49,538 nucleotides of DNA from CAZKMM01 sp964553915 (GTDB lineage Bacteria; RBG-13-61-14; DRUE01), in NCBI GenBank assembly GCA_964553915.1, contig CAZKMM010000002.1:1-49538 (forward strand), written 5' to 3'. Below, in pieces: positions 16,669 to 23,610 of the stretch; within the stretch, counting starts at the first letter, position 1, and every line of letters begins with the position of its first letter. The notes under the pieces are model-generated. The model ran no database searches and was not told the origin of the DNA. It worked only from the letters and a program-made list of their open reading frames with translations. A program made the position numbers and the translations under genes.

Positions 16669-16935
16669 TCATTCTCCTCCTTCTGCTTCTTCCTGCTCCA
16701 GCTCTGCCAGTCGCTCCTCAATGGATTTAATCTGCTCCTGCAAAAATCCCATCTGTTCCCGAAGGAACTCCAGCTGTGAGCTCAACATCTCCCGCTCATC
16801 TTGAGGGGAATAGCCAAATCCAAAGGGAGCATAGCCGGGCGGAGCCCATCCCCAGGGACCAGCAGGAGGCCAGCCCCAGCCAAATGGGTATCCCCAGCCA
16901 GCTCCCCCAAAACCTCTGCCTCTACCCCAAGGCAT
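16669..16935 (-). CDS. DUF5320 protein with C-terminal coiled coil
   Basis: An 88-residue protein: a Gly/Trp/Pro-rich N-terminal half (MPWGRGRGFGGAGWGYPFG) and a C-terminal coiled coil (EMLSSQLEFLREQMGFLQEQ, then IKSIEERLAELEQEE). DUF5320 proteins are small, frequent neighbours of NifX-like and MinD-ferredoxin genes; their role is unknown. The coiled coil suggests oligomerisation. AAGGAGGTGG precedes the ATG. Confidence 0.85.
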   Translation of the reverse strand: MPWGRGRGFGGAGWGYPFGWGWPPAGPWGWAPPGYAPFGFGYSPQDEREMLSSQLEFLREQMGFLQEQIKSIEERLAELEQEEAEGGE

Positions 16936-16961
16936 TTTCCACCTCCTTGAAGTTTAAGTTT

Positions 16962-17246
16962 TTACCACCAGGGACCATAAAATCCCATCGGAGCTCCCCC
17001 ATAAGGATAACCGGCATAGGGATATCCATAGGCACGAGCACGCCATGCCCAGCCTCTGCCACCGCCCCAGGCTCTGCCTCTACCTCCTCCCCAGGGAATT
17101 CCGCCTCTGCCTACGCCAAAAGGTCCAAATCGCCTGCCTCCCCAGGGATTAAGATATCCCGGCATCCCATAACCAGCACAATAACCAGCAGCTCTACCTG
17201 TCATTGGTCCCATTCCCAAAGGTCCAGTTCCGTCTCCCCACGGCAT
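16962..17246 (-). CDS. DUF5320 protein, Gly/Trp/Tyr-rich
   Basis: A 94-residue protein with the family signature MPWGDGTGPLGMGPMTGRAAG followed by YC, then a low-complexity Gly/Arg/Trp/Tyr tail with PYAGYPYGG-type repeats. Unlike its neighbour it lacks the coiled coil. The complete Shine-Dalgarno AAGGAGGTGA (17253-17262) lies six bases before the ATG, suggesting abundant synthesis. An RNA structure abuts this site. Confidence 0.85.
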   Translation of the reverse strand: MPWGDGTGPLGMGPMTGRAAGYCAGYGMPGYLNPWGGRRFGPFGVGRGGIPWGGGRGRAWGGGRGWAWRARAYGYPYAGYPYGGAPMGFYGPWW

Positions 17247-17260
17247 TTTCCTTCACCTCC

Positions 17261-17314
17261 TTTCTGAGTTTTTTGTTCTTACCGGCTCTCGCCGGTTTTC
17301 CCCAACCTCAGAAA
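17261..17314 (-). other. Two-stem RNA structure between DUF134 and DUF5320
   Basis: On the minus strand an outer eight-base stem (TTTCTGAG / CTCAGAAA) encloses an inner six-base stem ACCGGC / GCCGGT capped by GAGA, a GNRA tetraloop. The last two bases of the outer stem are the first two of the DUF5320 Shine-Dalgarno. No T-tract follows, so it is not a terminator. Confidence 0.5.
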
Positions 17315-17320
17315 TTCTTT

Positions 17321-17863
17321 TTAACCCCTAACCATCTTTGTTCCGCAGTTGGGACAGCTCACGTTCACGCAGGGCACTCCGGGTTGATGCGGAACCCGAT
17401 TCCCGCAATTAGGACAAACACAAAATCCTCCCGGTCCTATTCCTCCTCCGCCCATTCTTCCTCTGCCTCTACCACCAGCACCAAATCCACCTCCAGCTCC
17501 TCTGCCTCTGCCTCCTCCCGGACCAGCACCACCCGGTCCCCCGCCACTTCCTTTGCCATAGCCTCCGGGTCCCTGATACATTGCCCAACCTCCTTCTATT
17601 TGAATAGCTTTTCCAGTGGTTAGCGCCTCAGCAATCTTTTTATGACCACTCTCCAGAATCCTTCCAAAAGTAGCCCGGGAAATCCCCATTTTTTCAGCTC
17701 CCTGCTCCTGGGTCAGCCCCTCCAGATGAGCCAGCCGAACCGCTTCCAGCTCCTCCATCCAAAGCACCACCCTGGGCAAGCCCAAAATCGGCACCCCAAA
17801 AGGAACATAAAGCCAATGCTGAGGCAACCAATTTATCCACCTCCCTTTTTTGGGTCTTGGCAT
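17321..17863 (-). CDS. DUF134 HTH regulator with Gly-rich linker and zinc ribbon
   Basis: The 180-residue protein starts MPRPKKGRW, as DUF134 proteins do, and has an HTH region at about 35-85 (LEAVRLAHLEGLTQEQGAEK, MGISRATFGRIL). A long Gly/Arg-rich linker (about 98-147) resembles the neighbouring DUF5320 tails, and the C-terminus is a zinc ribbon (CPNCGNRVPHQPGVPC, CPNCGTKM). Family knowledge says DNA binding; the sigma-factor-like HTH supports it. It is first in the island and is preceded by a promoter with a palindromic operator, which points to autoregulation. Start ATG 17863 has only AAAGG directly adjacent. Confidence 0.88.
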   Translation of the reverse strand: MPRPKKGRWINWLPQHWLYVPFGVPILGLPRVVLWMEELEAVRLAHLEGLTQEQGAEKMGISRATFGRILESGHKKIAEALTTGKAIQIEGGWAMYQGPGGYGKGSGGGPGGAGPGGGRGRGAGGGFGAGGRGRGRMGGGGIGPGGFCVCPNCGNRVPHQPGVPCVNVSCPNCGTKMVRG

Positions 17864-17878
17864 CCTTTCAATCTATTT

Positions 17879-17892
17879 TGAGCATATGCTCA
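17879..17892. promoter_or_regulatory. Perfect 14-bp palindromic operator (TGAGCATATGCTCA)
   Basis: An uninterrupted palindrome placed immediately after the -10 box, covering the predicted transcription start and first 13 bases of the DUF134 mRNA. It is the only such perfect long palindrome I noticed in an intergenic region here. The natural candidate to bind it is DUF134 itself. Confidence 0.65.
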
Positions 17893-17898
17893 TTATTA

Positions 17899-17926
17899 TA
17901 TATAGCAAGGATTTTGAATTTGTCAA
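17899..17926 (-). promoter_or_regulatory. Promoter of the DUF134-MinD island
   Basis: On the minus strand perfect TTGACA (17921-17926), 16 bases, then TATATA (17899-17904) preceded by TGc, an extended -10. Alternative -10 registers exist in the TATATATAAT run. Predicted start about 17892. Confidence 0.7.
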
Positions 17927-18016
17927 TAGGTAAAATTAAAAAAATTAGGCAAGGCTTATTTATCGCCCTCATTTGAGGCAACAATTTAAAAAAAATCGGA
18001 ATTTTAAGAGGGAAAT

Positions 18017-19000
18017 TTAAAGCTCTGCCTGGAGCATCTCTAAAAAAGCTTCTATTCTGGTGCGGGTGCGGGCATCAACCGGGGCGGGCTGGTCTCCTTC
18101 CAGAGTCAGAACCGGCAAAGAAAAGAGTTTTTTAAAAGCAATGCTTTCAATCTGTCGGTGGCAGAAGGTCTGGGCATAATGAATAATTCCGTGAATCCTC
18201 CTGATTTTAATCTGCTTTTTAATTTCCTCTGCCCGGTAAAAGACATCATAAGGATAGGTATAAACCAGATACTGCTCCACCAGATTTTGTGCCGGCTTGA
18301 GCATTGCAAATTCCCTTTGCACCTCGTTATAAACCACCCGAGCCCCTCTCTCCTCTAAAACCTGATACAGGTCATCAAATATGCTGGGAACTCCAAGATA
18401 GGCAAGACGGATTTTCTGGGGAAAAGCAGAACGCTCCCTCACCTGCAAAAGAAACTCATCCAGCTCCTTTTCAAATTTCTCTGGAGAGCGGTTAAAATCA
18501 CTGGCAGAGACCAGCCAGAGGTGATTTTCCTCGCCTGAGACCTGGTCAGTTTCCCAGGTCCGGCGGTCCAGCTCAGCAAGTTTTTCCCGAATTGGTTTAA
18601 GCTCGTCTCTGATTTTCTCTGCATGGCTTAAGCTGGTCTGGAAATACCCGGCGAATCTCTCCAGCTCTTGTTTTAAAAAATCCGGGGAGCGGTCCGGCGG
18701 GTAGGCAAAAGGAATGGTTTTTATTCCCAGGAGCGAAAAAATCTCCAGGAGCTTTTCTGTGCTGGAGCAGTCCCCTCTTACCACCCCCACCACCTCTTTA
18801 ATTCCCATCTCCAGGCAAACCTGAAAAATTCCTTTTACCCAGGTGCAGAGATTGCTGGCAAATCCAAACCCCTGAGCCTGTGCAAGCAGTTGCTCCCGCC
18901 GGGGATGAGTTATAAAAAGGTTATTTAAATCCGCAGGAACCACTCCACCTGCAAGCATAATCTCCACTGGAACCGTGGTGGTTATCCCAACCAGCCTCAT
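18017..19000 (-). CDS. 2-hydroxyacyl-CoA dehydratase (HgdB/BcrC-like) family protein
   Basis: The 327-residue protein has the family start RLVGITTTVPVEIMLAGG, then VPADLNNLFIT. Conserved cysteines suited to a [4Fe-4S] cluster occur at about residues 52 (SNLCTW), 62 (FQVCLEMG) and 78 (VRGDCSS), with another in YAQTFCHRQIE near the C-terminus. Known members dehydrate 2-hydroxyacyl-CoAs or reduce benzoyl-CoA, normally as two subunits plus an ATP-dependent activase. Neither a second subunit nor an activase is in the window, so this is a stand-alone type of unknown substrate. ATG 19000 is used; TTG 19057 would add an unlikely N-terminal extension. Confidence 0.82.
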   Translation of the reverse strand: MRLVGITTTVPVEIMLAGGVVPADLNNLFITHPRREQLLAQAQGFGFASNLCTWVKGIFQVCLEMGIKEVVGVVRGDCSSTEKLLEIFSLLGIKTIPFAYPPDRSPDFLKQELERFAGYFQTSLSHAEKIRDELKPIREKLAELDRRTWETDQVSGEENHLWLVSASDFNRSPEKFEKELDEFLLQVRERSAFPQKIRLAYLGVPSIFDDLYQVLEERGARVVYNEVQREFAMLKPAQNLVEQYLVYTYPYDVFYRAEEIKKQIKIRRIHGIIHYAQTFCHRQIESIAFKKLFSLPVLTLEGDQPAPVDARTRTRIEAFLEMLQAEL

Positions 19001-19007
19001 CCCCCTG

Positions 19008-19036
19008 ATTTTAACTTTAACTAAGATGTCCAGCAA
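19008..19036 (-). promoter_or_regulatory. Promoter of the HgdB-like gene, predicted leaderless
   Basis: TTGCTG (19031-19036), 17 bases, TAAAAT (19008-19013) on the minus strand, then exactly seven bases to ATG 19000. The -35 is weak. No conventional Shine-Dalgarno at useful spacing. Confidence 0.45.
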
Positions 19037-19126
19037 ACCCAAAAACTTCTGAACCAAAAAGAAAATCCTGCCCTCTAATTTATAAAAACTTGCTCAAATC
19101 CCCTATCTAATGGAAAATAAAGCAAA

Positions 19127-19132
19127 AAGGAG
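19127..19132 (+). promoter_or_regulatory. Ribosome binding site before an ATC codon
   Basis: AAGGAG, followed after six bases by ATC at 19139 in the frame of the glycosyltransferase. No ATG, GTG or TTG lies in that frame between the upstream stop (19118-19120) and codon 19211. This site decides the unusual start discussed for the next gene. Confidence 0.5.
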
Positions 19133-19138
19133 AAAGCC

Positions 19139-20119
19139 ATCTCGCAGGTAAGCATAATCATTCCCAATTATAATGGTGAGAAATTTCTTTCTCAGTGTCT
19201 GGATGCACTTTTGAAGCAAAGTTATAAAGATTTTGAAATAATTATGGTGGATAATGGCTCCCAAGATAATTCGGTAAATCTTGCTCTCTCTCATCCGCTC
19301 AAACCAATCGTGATCAGGTTAGAAAAAAATTATGGCTTTGCCCGGGCAGTAAATCTGGGCATAGAAAAAGCTTCCAGCCCCTTAATTGCTCTTTTAAACA
19401 ATGATGCCTTTCCTGACCGGAACTGGCTTAAAAACCTGCTTCGCTCTGCTCAAACTTATCCGGAGATGGATTTTTTTGCCAGCCTGGTGCTTCGGGCAGA
19501 GGAGCGTGAGAAGATAGAAAGTGCCGGGGTGAGCTGGAATCTTCAGGCAAGAGCAGAACCTCTGTTTGAGAATCAGGTTTTAAGCCCCTTTTTAAAAAAT
19601 TATGAGGTATTTCTGGCTTCAGGCACTGCGGTGCTTTTTCGCCGGGCACTCTGGGAAGAGCTGGGCGGATTTGATGAGGATTATTTTGCCTATCTGGAGG
19701 ATGTGGGATTTTTTCTCAAAGCCCGAATCGCGGGAAAAAGAGGTATGCTGGTAAAGGAGGCAGTGGTTTATCATTTTGGAGCCAGAACCGAGCTGGAAGA
19801 CCGAAGAGGAAAGAAGCCCATAGAAAGCTCTCAGCGAGTTTACCTGATTGCCCGCAACCGCTGGTGGCTGGTCTGGGAGCATCTGCCTTTAAGCATAATC
19901 TTTTTACTCTTTCCGCTGATTATCTGGGGATGGCTTCGGGGGCTGGGGTATCATCTTTTGATTTCCCGACAAATTGTTCCTTTTCTTCGGGGAAGCTGGG
20001 CAGGATTTTTTTCTTTTCCCCGCCGGCAAAAAACAAGGAAAAAAGTCTTTTCCCTCTGGAAAATCAAAAAAACCCGGCTGATTAAATTTATGAAAAAAGG
20101 ATTCTGGGAGCTGGAATGA
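19139..20119 (+). CDS. Glycosyltransferase family 2 (first copy; non-canonical start or frameshift)
   Basis: A GT-A glycosyltransferase of about 326 residues adding a sugar to an envelope glycan. The fold begins VSIIIPNYNGEKFLSQCLDA and continues with DFEIIMVDNGSQDNS, LNNDAFPD (DxD-like), GGFDEDYFAYLEDVGFFLKA and a C-terminal membrane segment (about 245-265). The first strand has no ATG/GTG/TTG start: codons from 19121 lead in after a stop. Either ATC 19139 is used after AAGGAG, or one base is missing in the A-run at 19124-19128, which would join the ATG at 19110 in frame. TTG 19211 would delete strand 1. The next gene starts on its stop (ATGA). Confidence 0.85.
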   Translation: MSQVSIIIPNYNGEKFLSQCLDALLKQSYKDFEIIMVDNGSQDNSVNLALSHPLKPIVIRLEKNYGFARAVNLGIEKASSPLIALLNNDAFPDRNWLKNLLRSAQTYPEMDFFASLVLRAEEREKIESAGVSWNLQARAEPLFENQVLSPFLKNYEVFLASGTAVLFRRALWEELGGFDEDYFAYLEDVGFFLKARIAGKRGMLVKEAVVYHFGARTELEDRRGKKPIESSQRVYLIARNRWWLVWEHLPLSIIFLLFPLIIWGWLRGLGYHLLISRQIVPFLRGSWAGFFSFPRRQKTRKKVFSLWKIKKTRLIKFMKKGFWELE

Positions 20120-21063
20120 GAATTTCCGTGGTGGTGGTGAATTTAAAGGGCAGACCTTTTATTTTTGACTGCCTCAGCTCCCTTTTTAACCAGAGCTTTA
20201 AAGATTTTGAGGTGATTTTAGTTGATAATGGCTCGGAAGCAGAGGAGTTAAAAGAGATTAAACAAAAATTCCCTGAAATTAAACTTATTGAGCTGGGCAA
20301 AAATTATGGCTTTGCCTATGCCTGCTCAGTGGGATGGAAAGAGGCAAGGGGAAAGGAGCTGGCAATTTTAAACAATGATGCTTTTGTGGAGCCGGACTGG
20401 CTGGAAAAAATGCTTTTCTGTCTTGATTCTGAGCAAAGCATCGGCGGAGTGGCTCCCAGGGTAATCAATCAAAAAACCGGTAAGCTGGAATCCGGGGGGA
20501 TTTATCCGGCAAGGAACGGGCTGGTTTATCTTTATCAGCCGGAAAATTCAGAGGAACCAAAAGAGGTTTTTGGAGTGTGCGGAGTTGCCGGGTTATATCG
20601 GGGAGCAATGCTTAAAGAGATTGGTTTTTATCCAGAGGATTTTTTTATTTATTATGAAGATGCGGATTTAGCTTACCGGGCCCGGCGGGCAGGGTGGAAA
20701 ACAGTATATTGTCCTGAGGCACGGGTCTGGCATCTGGGCTCAAAAACCACCGGGGAGATGGGGATTAAAACCTATTATCTTGCCCGAAATCGGCTTCGCA
20801 CCATTGCCCGGAACTGGGAAGGGAAATTGATTTTAAAAAATTTTTTCCCCCTGGTCTTTTATGAGCTGTTGAGCTTTACCGGAGGATTTTTAAATCATCC
20901 TGCTTCTGCTCTCAAAGCCCGCTGGGATTTTTTAAAATTTCTTGCTCAGGATTTAAAAGAGCGGGAAAAGATTTTTGCCCGAGGTCAAAAAGATTTTAAT
21001 TTAGAGCGCTGGCTGAGCCGGGATTATCCGGGTGCATTTCAAATCTGGAAGCAGAGAAGATGA
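20116..21063 (+). CDS. Glycosyltransferase family 2 (second copy)
   Basis: The 315-residue GT-A enzyme is paralogous to the gene before it: ISVVVVNLKGRPFIFDCLSS, FEVILVDNGSEAEEL, NYGFAYACSVGWKEARGKE, ILNNDAFVEPDW and FFIYYEDADLAYRARRAGW are equivalent blocks. EDADLAYRARRAGW is the acceptor-side motif of rhamnosyltransferase-like GT2 enzymes. Hydrophobic C-terminal part near 240-265. It probably adds a different sugar from its neighbour to the same chain. Four-base overlaps on both sides show tight coupling. Confidence 0.9.
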   Translation: MRISVVVVNLKGRPFIFDCLSSLFNQSFKDFEVILVDNGSEAEELKEIKQKFPEIKLIELGKNYGFAYACSVGWKEARGKELAILNNDAFVEPDWLEKMLFCLDSEQSIGGVAPRVINQKTGKLESGGIYPARNGLVYLYQPENSEEPKEVFGVCGVAGLYRGAMLKEIGFYPEDFFIYYEDADLAYRARRAGWKTVYCPEARVWHLGSKTTGEMGIKTYYLARNRLRTIARNWEGKLILKNFFPLVFYELLSFTGGFLNHPASALKARWDFLKFLAQDLKEREKIFARGQKDFNLERWLSRDYPGAFQIWKQRR

Positions 21064-22622
21064 GCAAGAAATCTGCTTTATTCATAATTTCTATTCTGGT
21101 CTTGCTCCTGGCAGGCTCGGGAGTATTATTCCTTCCCCTTCCCTTTACCCGGGACCAGGGGATTTATGCATATCTGGGCTGGTGCTGGCTTGGGGAATGG
21201 TATCCCTATCAATATGCTTTTGGTCATAAAGGACCCTGGCTTTATCTGATTTATGCAATCTCGCTCCAGCTCAGCCGGGGGGCAGGGTGGGGAGTGAATC
21301 TGGCAGACCTTTTGAGCCGGGGTCTCAGCCTGATTTTGCTTTTTATTTTTGCGGAAAAAATTTTTGGAAGAAAAAAAGCCCTTCTTGGAGCCTTTTTATT
21401 TTTCCTTCCTCTGTTTTCTATTTTCAGCTCCTGCTGGTGGAACGCTCAGGCTGAAACCTTTATGATGCCACTGGCAATTCTGGTGGTGGTTTTTGCTCTG
21501 CTCAGCTGGGAAGAAAAAGGCTTTTTAAAAGGGCTGATTTTCTGCTTTCTTTCCGGGCTGGGTGCCAGCCAGCTTTTAATGTTTAAGCCCAGTAGCTTCT
21601 GGCTCGGGCTGGGAATTTTTTTATTTCTTTTGATTTTCCTCCGAGATAAAAAAACTATTTTCTCTTTTCTTTTCGGAGCAGGGCTGGGCATAATCATCTG
21701 GCTGATTTACTTCTGGATTCGGGGGATTGGCAGGGAATTTTTTGAAGAGGTGATTTTATTTAATCTGGTTCATCTTCAGGCGAGCCGGGGAGATTGCTCC
21801 GAGCTGGGAAAAATCTTTTTAAAAAGGCTCTGGCTGATTTTTTCTGCGGGGATTTTTCTGCTTCCTGCTGGAATTTATCTGGCGAGCAAGAAAATAAAAG
21901 AGCCCGAGCTTGCTCTGACTTTTATCTGGTTTTTAGCCAGCTTTTTAGAATTACTCATCCAGTTTCGTTTTTTCTTGTATCATTTTATTTTACTTCTTGC
22001 TCCTTTTTCTTTGATACTCCTGCTTGGCTGGGAAGCGAGCAGGAAGCGGAGCTGGAGAATCCTGTATCTGCTGGTGGTCCTTTTCTGGAGTGCATCCAGC
22101 TTTCGCTTTTATATTTTGCTTCAACGACATTATCAAACTTATTCTTATCTTCGGGGAAAAATCTCTCAGGGAGAATTTTACTCCCGGTTTGCCGAGCCGA
22201 GGGAGGGAAAGAAAAAGGATTTTAATCTTTATGCCAGCTGGGTGGTTGCGGATTATATTCGGAAGCATACTGGAGCGGGAGATTTTGTTCTGGTTTTTGG
22301 CTACGAGCCAGGGATAAATTATCTCTCGGCCCGGCGGGCTCCCAGCAGGTTTCATTCAGATTATCCGCTTACTTTTGAGCCAAAAAACCGCTGGGCAGAA
22401 AACCTCCAGAAACGCTGGCGGAAAATCTTTTTAAATGACCTCAATCAAAATCCTCCCCGGCTGGTTATTCTGGTGCATAATGACATTAACGCATTGGAAA
22501 AGATTGATTCGTATCATCAGGCAAAAAATTTTAAAGAATTCTGGAGCTGGCTGAACCAGAACTATCAGGCAAAAGAGCGGATTGAAGATTTTCAATTTTT
22601 CTGGAGAAAAGAAAATGGCTGA
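21060..22622 (+). CDS. Polytopic glycosyltransferase, GT39/ArnT-like
   Basis: The 520-residue membrane protein has about 10-12 predicted segments and an N-terminal loop bearing PFTRDQGIYAYLG. The Asp is in the position of the catalytic acid of the GT-C fold (PMT/ArnT group). Such enzymes transfer a sugar from a polyprenyl-phosphate donor on the outer face of the inner membrane. The soluble C-terminal part (from about 370) contains AGDFVLVFGYEPGINYLSAR. Substrate is unknown. Four-base overlap upstream, eight-base overlap downstream. Confidence 0.82.
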   Translation: MSKKSALFIISILVLLLAGSGVLFLPLPFTRDQGIYAYLGWCWLGEWYPYQYAFGHKGPWLYLIYAISLQLSRGAGWGVNLADLLSRGLSLILLFIFAEKIFGRKKALLGAFLFFLPLFSIFSSCWWNAQAETFMMPLAILVVVFALLSWEEKGFLKGLIFCFLSGLGASQLLMFKPSSFWLGLGIFLFLLIFLRDKKTIFSFLFGAGLGIIIWLIYFWIRGIGREFFEEVILFNLVHLQASRGDCSELGKIFLKRLWLIFSAGIFLLPAGIYLASKKIKEPELALTFIWFLASFLELLIQFRFFLYHFILLLAPFSLILLLGWEASRKRSWRILYLLVVLFWSASSFRFYILLQRHYQTYSYLRGKISQGEFYSRFAEPREGKKKDFNLYASWVVADYIRKHTGAGDFVLVFGYEPGINYLSARRAPSRFHSDYPLTFEPKNRWAENLQKRWRKIFLNDLNQNPPRLVILVHNDINALEKIDSYHQAKNFKEFWSWLNQNYQAKERIEDFQFFWRKENG

Positions 22623-23610
22623 GCTAAAAATTGCCTGGGTGCGTAAAAAAACAAAAGCCCATACCGGTCCTGCCAGCTATCTGGAAAACCTGCAAAAAGC
22701 CCTGAAAGGGAAAGTAGCGGGTGAGGTGCTGGAAACTATCCCAAAAGATGGCTATGACCTTATCCACATAATTGACCTGAAGCAAATAAGGCTTACGGAA
22801 CTGGTTTCCTCTTTACCAATTATTGGCGACCTTCATGATTATTACTGGGCAACCTACAAATTTTTTCCCAGCCCGGATTTTTTCCTCCGCTGGATATTGC
22901 AGAAATACCGAAAGCCCAGATACCAAAAGCTAATCCAAGCCTGTGATGGAATCATTGTCCACAGTCCTGCGGTTGCCAGCTATGTCCAGCATCAAAAAAT
23001 CTTTATGGTTCGGCTGGGGATAGACTTTGAAAAATTTTATGCTCTGCCGGAAAATCCCAGAGAGCCTTTAATTCTTCTGGTGGGAAGGGATGCCTGGAGA
23101 AAAGGTCTTTATCCTTTAATTCGGGCGATAAAAATTTTAAAAAATAATTTTCCCGAGCTAAGAGCTGAGGTAATTGGAGAAGAATATGCTCACAGTAAAA
23201 TTCTGGGCAGGTTCCTGAGCAGGAATCTCAATTTAGCCTTTTCTCAGCAATTAAGCCCTTCGGAGCTGGTAAAAAAATATCAACAGGCTTTAATTGTATA
23301 TTTAGGAAGCTGGCAGGAGGGATTCGGGCTGAGTCTGATTGAGGGAATTTCTGCTGGATGCTGTGCGATTGGCTCAAGAGCAGGAGGGATTGTGGAGATT
23401 ATTCAGGATAAACAAACCGGGCTATTATTTGAGCCCGGAGACTATCAGGAGCTGGCAGAAAAAATTGCTCGGGTTTTGGAAAATCCTGAATTACGAATTC
23501 AACTGGTCAAAGAAGGACAGAAGCTGGTAAGGGAAAATTTTTCTTTAAGCCAGCTGGCTCAGGATTTACTCAACGCCTATCAGGAGGTCTTGCGGGTTGC
23601 TCAGGGTTAA
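22615..23610 (+). CDS. Glycosyltransferase family 4 (GT-B)
   Basis: The 331-residue enzyme has the GT-B fold without membrane segments. An early TGPASYLENL loop is followed by the second domain starting LILLVGRDAWRKGLYPLIRA. The GT4 nucleotide-sugar site is GSWQEGFGLSLIEGISAGC (E-x7-E type), with GGIVEIIQDKQTGLLFEPGD after it. It is a cytosolic sugar transferase for the same glycan. ATG 22615 is chosen inside the previous gene's end because the conserved N-terminus starts there; the longer frame from 22582 has no family support. Confidence 0.9.
   Translation: MAELKIAWVRKKTKAHTGPASYLENLQKALKGKVAGEVLETIPKDGYDLIHIIDLKQIRLTELVSSLPIIGDLHDYYWATYKFFPSPDFFLRWILQKYRKPRYQKLIQACDGIIVHSPAVASYVQHQKIFMVRLGIDFEKFYALPENPREPLILLVGRDAWRKGLYPLIRAIKILKNNFPELRAEVIGEEYAHSKILGRFLSRNLNLAFSQQLSPSELVKKYQQALIVYLGSWQEGFGLSLIEGISAGCCAIGSRAGGIVEIIQDKQTGLLFEPGDYQELAEKIARVLENPELRIQLVKEGQKLVRENFSLSQLAQDLLNAYQEVLRVAQG

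Noticed and set aside
16776..17267. Plus-strand open frame of 163 codons across the DUF5320 genes
   Set aside because: It is the complement of Gly/Pro/Trp-rich coding sequence, has Ser/Pro/Thr low complexity and no ribosome site; the minus-strand genes have family matches.
17204..17623. Plus-strand Ser-rich frame opposite DUF134
   Set aside because: Composition mirrors the Gly-rich linker of DUF134; no start signal and no recognisable domain.
19001..19057. TTG start for the HgdB-like protein with a 19-residue extension
   Set aside because: The extension lacks family similarity and spans the -35/-10 region; ATG 19000 begins exactly at the conserved N-terminus.
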